From Candidatus Omnitrophota bacterium (GTDB lineage: Bacteria > Omnitrophota > JAUWXU01), in assembly GCA_030616145.1 (NCBI GenBank), contig JAUWXU010000007.1, positions 1-12,607 of the forward strand: a stretch of DNA of 12,607 bases, in the 5' to 3' direction. The number at the start of each line of letters is the position of its first letter. Position 1 is the stretch's first letter. Below are positions 11,998 through 12,607 of this stretch, in pieces. The translations under genes and the position numbers were made by a program. The notes under the pieces are model-generated. The model was not told the origin of the DNA. It was given only the letters and a program-made list of their open reading frames with translations, and did not search any database.

Positions 11998-12607
11998 ATG
12001 ATAAATAAAAGACCATTCCAAATCGTGATAATAAGCATTGGGTTGTTAATGGCCGGTTTTATTATGCAGGCCACAGCACAGGAAGAAGGACCTCCCGGGA
12101 GTGCTATTCCCGCCCTCGAGGTAAAGCCCGAGGCAGTGCCTGAGGCAATTTTTAAGGTAAAAATTAAGGTAGGGCCTGAGGAAACTCCAGCGGCAGAATC
12201 TGAGTTAATCGTGGAAAATGAGTTAGCCCCGGGCCATATTACAATGAGCTTTAAAGATGCAGACATCCGGAACGTGTTGAGGGCTATCGCTGATAAAGGC
12301 GGGATAAACATTATAGCCGGTCCGGAGGTAAGAGGAACAGTTACTGTCCGGCTGGTTGACGCCCCCTGGGAAAAAGCCTTGAAGGTTATTTTAAGTACCT
12401 ATGACTTTGGTTGCGAGCGTGACGGCAACATAATTACCGTTACTACCCTTAAAAAATTAACTGTCAAGAGAAAGGAAGAGCAGGAACTTGCTGGGGTTGA
12501 GCCGGTAGTAACCAGGGTTTTTAAACTCAAGTACGTAGATGCCGGAGATGTTGCAGCCCTTTTAAAAGACCAGGTTTCAGAACGGGGAGTAATAACTGTC
12601 CTGGAGG
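11998..12607 (+). CDS. pilQ: Secretin PilQ/GspD-like (3' partial)
   Basis: N-terminal 203 residues of the outer-membrane secretin through which the pilus leaves; the frame is open to the window end. ATG 11998 follows GAGGAGG. Residues 1-27 form a signal peptide with a likely A-T-A cleavage before Gln28. A Pro/Glu-rich linker covers about 28-78. A secretin/TonB short N-terminal (STN) domain begins at about 80: HITMSFKDADIRNVLRAIAD, GGINIIAGPEVRGTVTVRLV, APWEKALKVILSTYDFGCER and NIITVTT. A PilQ N-domain follows, VVTRVFKLKYVDAGDVAALL, the usual start of the first ring-forming domain. The beta-barrel is beyond the window. No AMIN domain precedes STN, so the N-terminus is shorter than in gammaproteobacterial PilQ. 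It directly follows pilMNOP, as is typical. Confidence 0.92.
   Translation, partial: MINKRPFQIVIISIGLLMAGFIMQATAQEEGPPGSAIPALEVKPEAVPEAIFKVKIKVGPEETPAAESELIVENELAPGHITMSFKDADIRNVLRAIADKGGINIIAGPEVRGTVTVRLVDAPWEKALKVILSTYDFGCERDGNIITVTTLKKLTVKRKEEQELAGVEPVVTRVFKLKYVDAGDVAALLKDQVSERGVITVLE

Noticed and set aside
11943..12311. Minus-strand open frame over the secretin start
   Set aside because: The plus strand encodes a signal peptide and STN domain with a strong ribosome site; the reverse frame has no family features.

Overview
The window is one contiguous type IV pilus (T4P) biogenesis locus, read entirely on the plus strand, with no sign of another system, RNA gene, CRISPR array or transposon. 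Base composition is moderate to AT-leaning. The organism is a Gram-negative-type bacterium, because a secretin and the PilM/N/O/P alignment complex are present. Small pilins with a Cys-x2-Asn-x10-Trp pattern, stacked pilin paralogues and intergenic micro-repeats (CACGGATT, AGATACT, GTTAGCGGGTT, GGTCTGGTGT types) remind me of uncultivated lineages such as Candidatus Omnitrophota or their neighbours. That placement is inference and weak.

Layout. (1) 1-4615, motor and platform: two tandem PilB/GspE-type assembly ATPases (the first lacks about 53 N-terminal residues at the window edge), then the inner-membrane platform protein PilC/GspF. (2) 4616-5774, two small major-type pilins, each in its own unit: a promoter-like region with an inverted repeat upstream and a strong intrinsic terminator downstream. 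(3) 5848 to the window end, a long operon behind a good sigma70-like promoter: a third small pilin, a PilV/GspI-like minor pilin, a PilW/GspJ-like minor pilin, two tandem PilX-like proteins with near-common N-termini and different beta-rich C-termini, then PilM, PilN, PilO, a PilP-like protein and the start of a PilQ/GspD secretin. Several junctions overlap or nearly touch (ATGA at pilin3/pilin4 and PilO/PilP).

How it works together. The ATPases drive pilin addition through PilC. The small pilins form the fibre. Minor pilins and PilX proteins prime assembly and may form the tip. PilM/N/O/P connect the cytoplasmic motor across the inner membrane and periplasm to the secretin. No retraction ATPase (PilT) and no prepilin peptidase (PilD) lie in the window.

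Most notable points: an in-frame amber codon in the PilP-like gene followed by 19 codons that read as the normal family C-terminus; prepilins that mostly have Ala or Ser instead of Gly before the cleavage site; a PilP signal peptide encoded by a DNA repeat; duplicated ATPases and PilX proteins; a PilM with degenerate nucleotide-binding motifs; and dispersed repeats around the pilin units.
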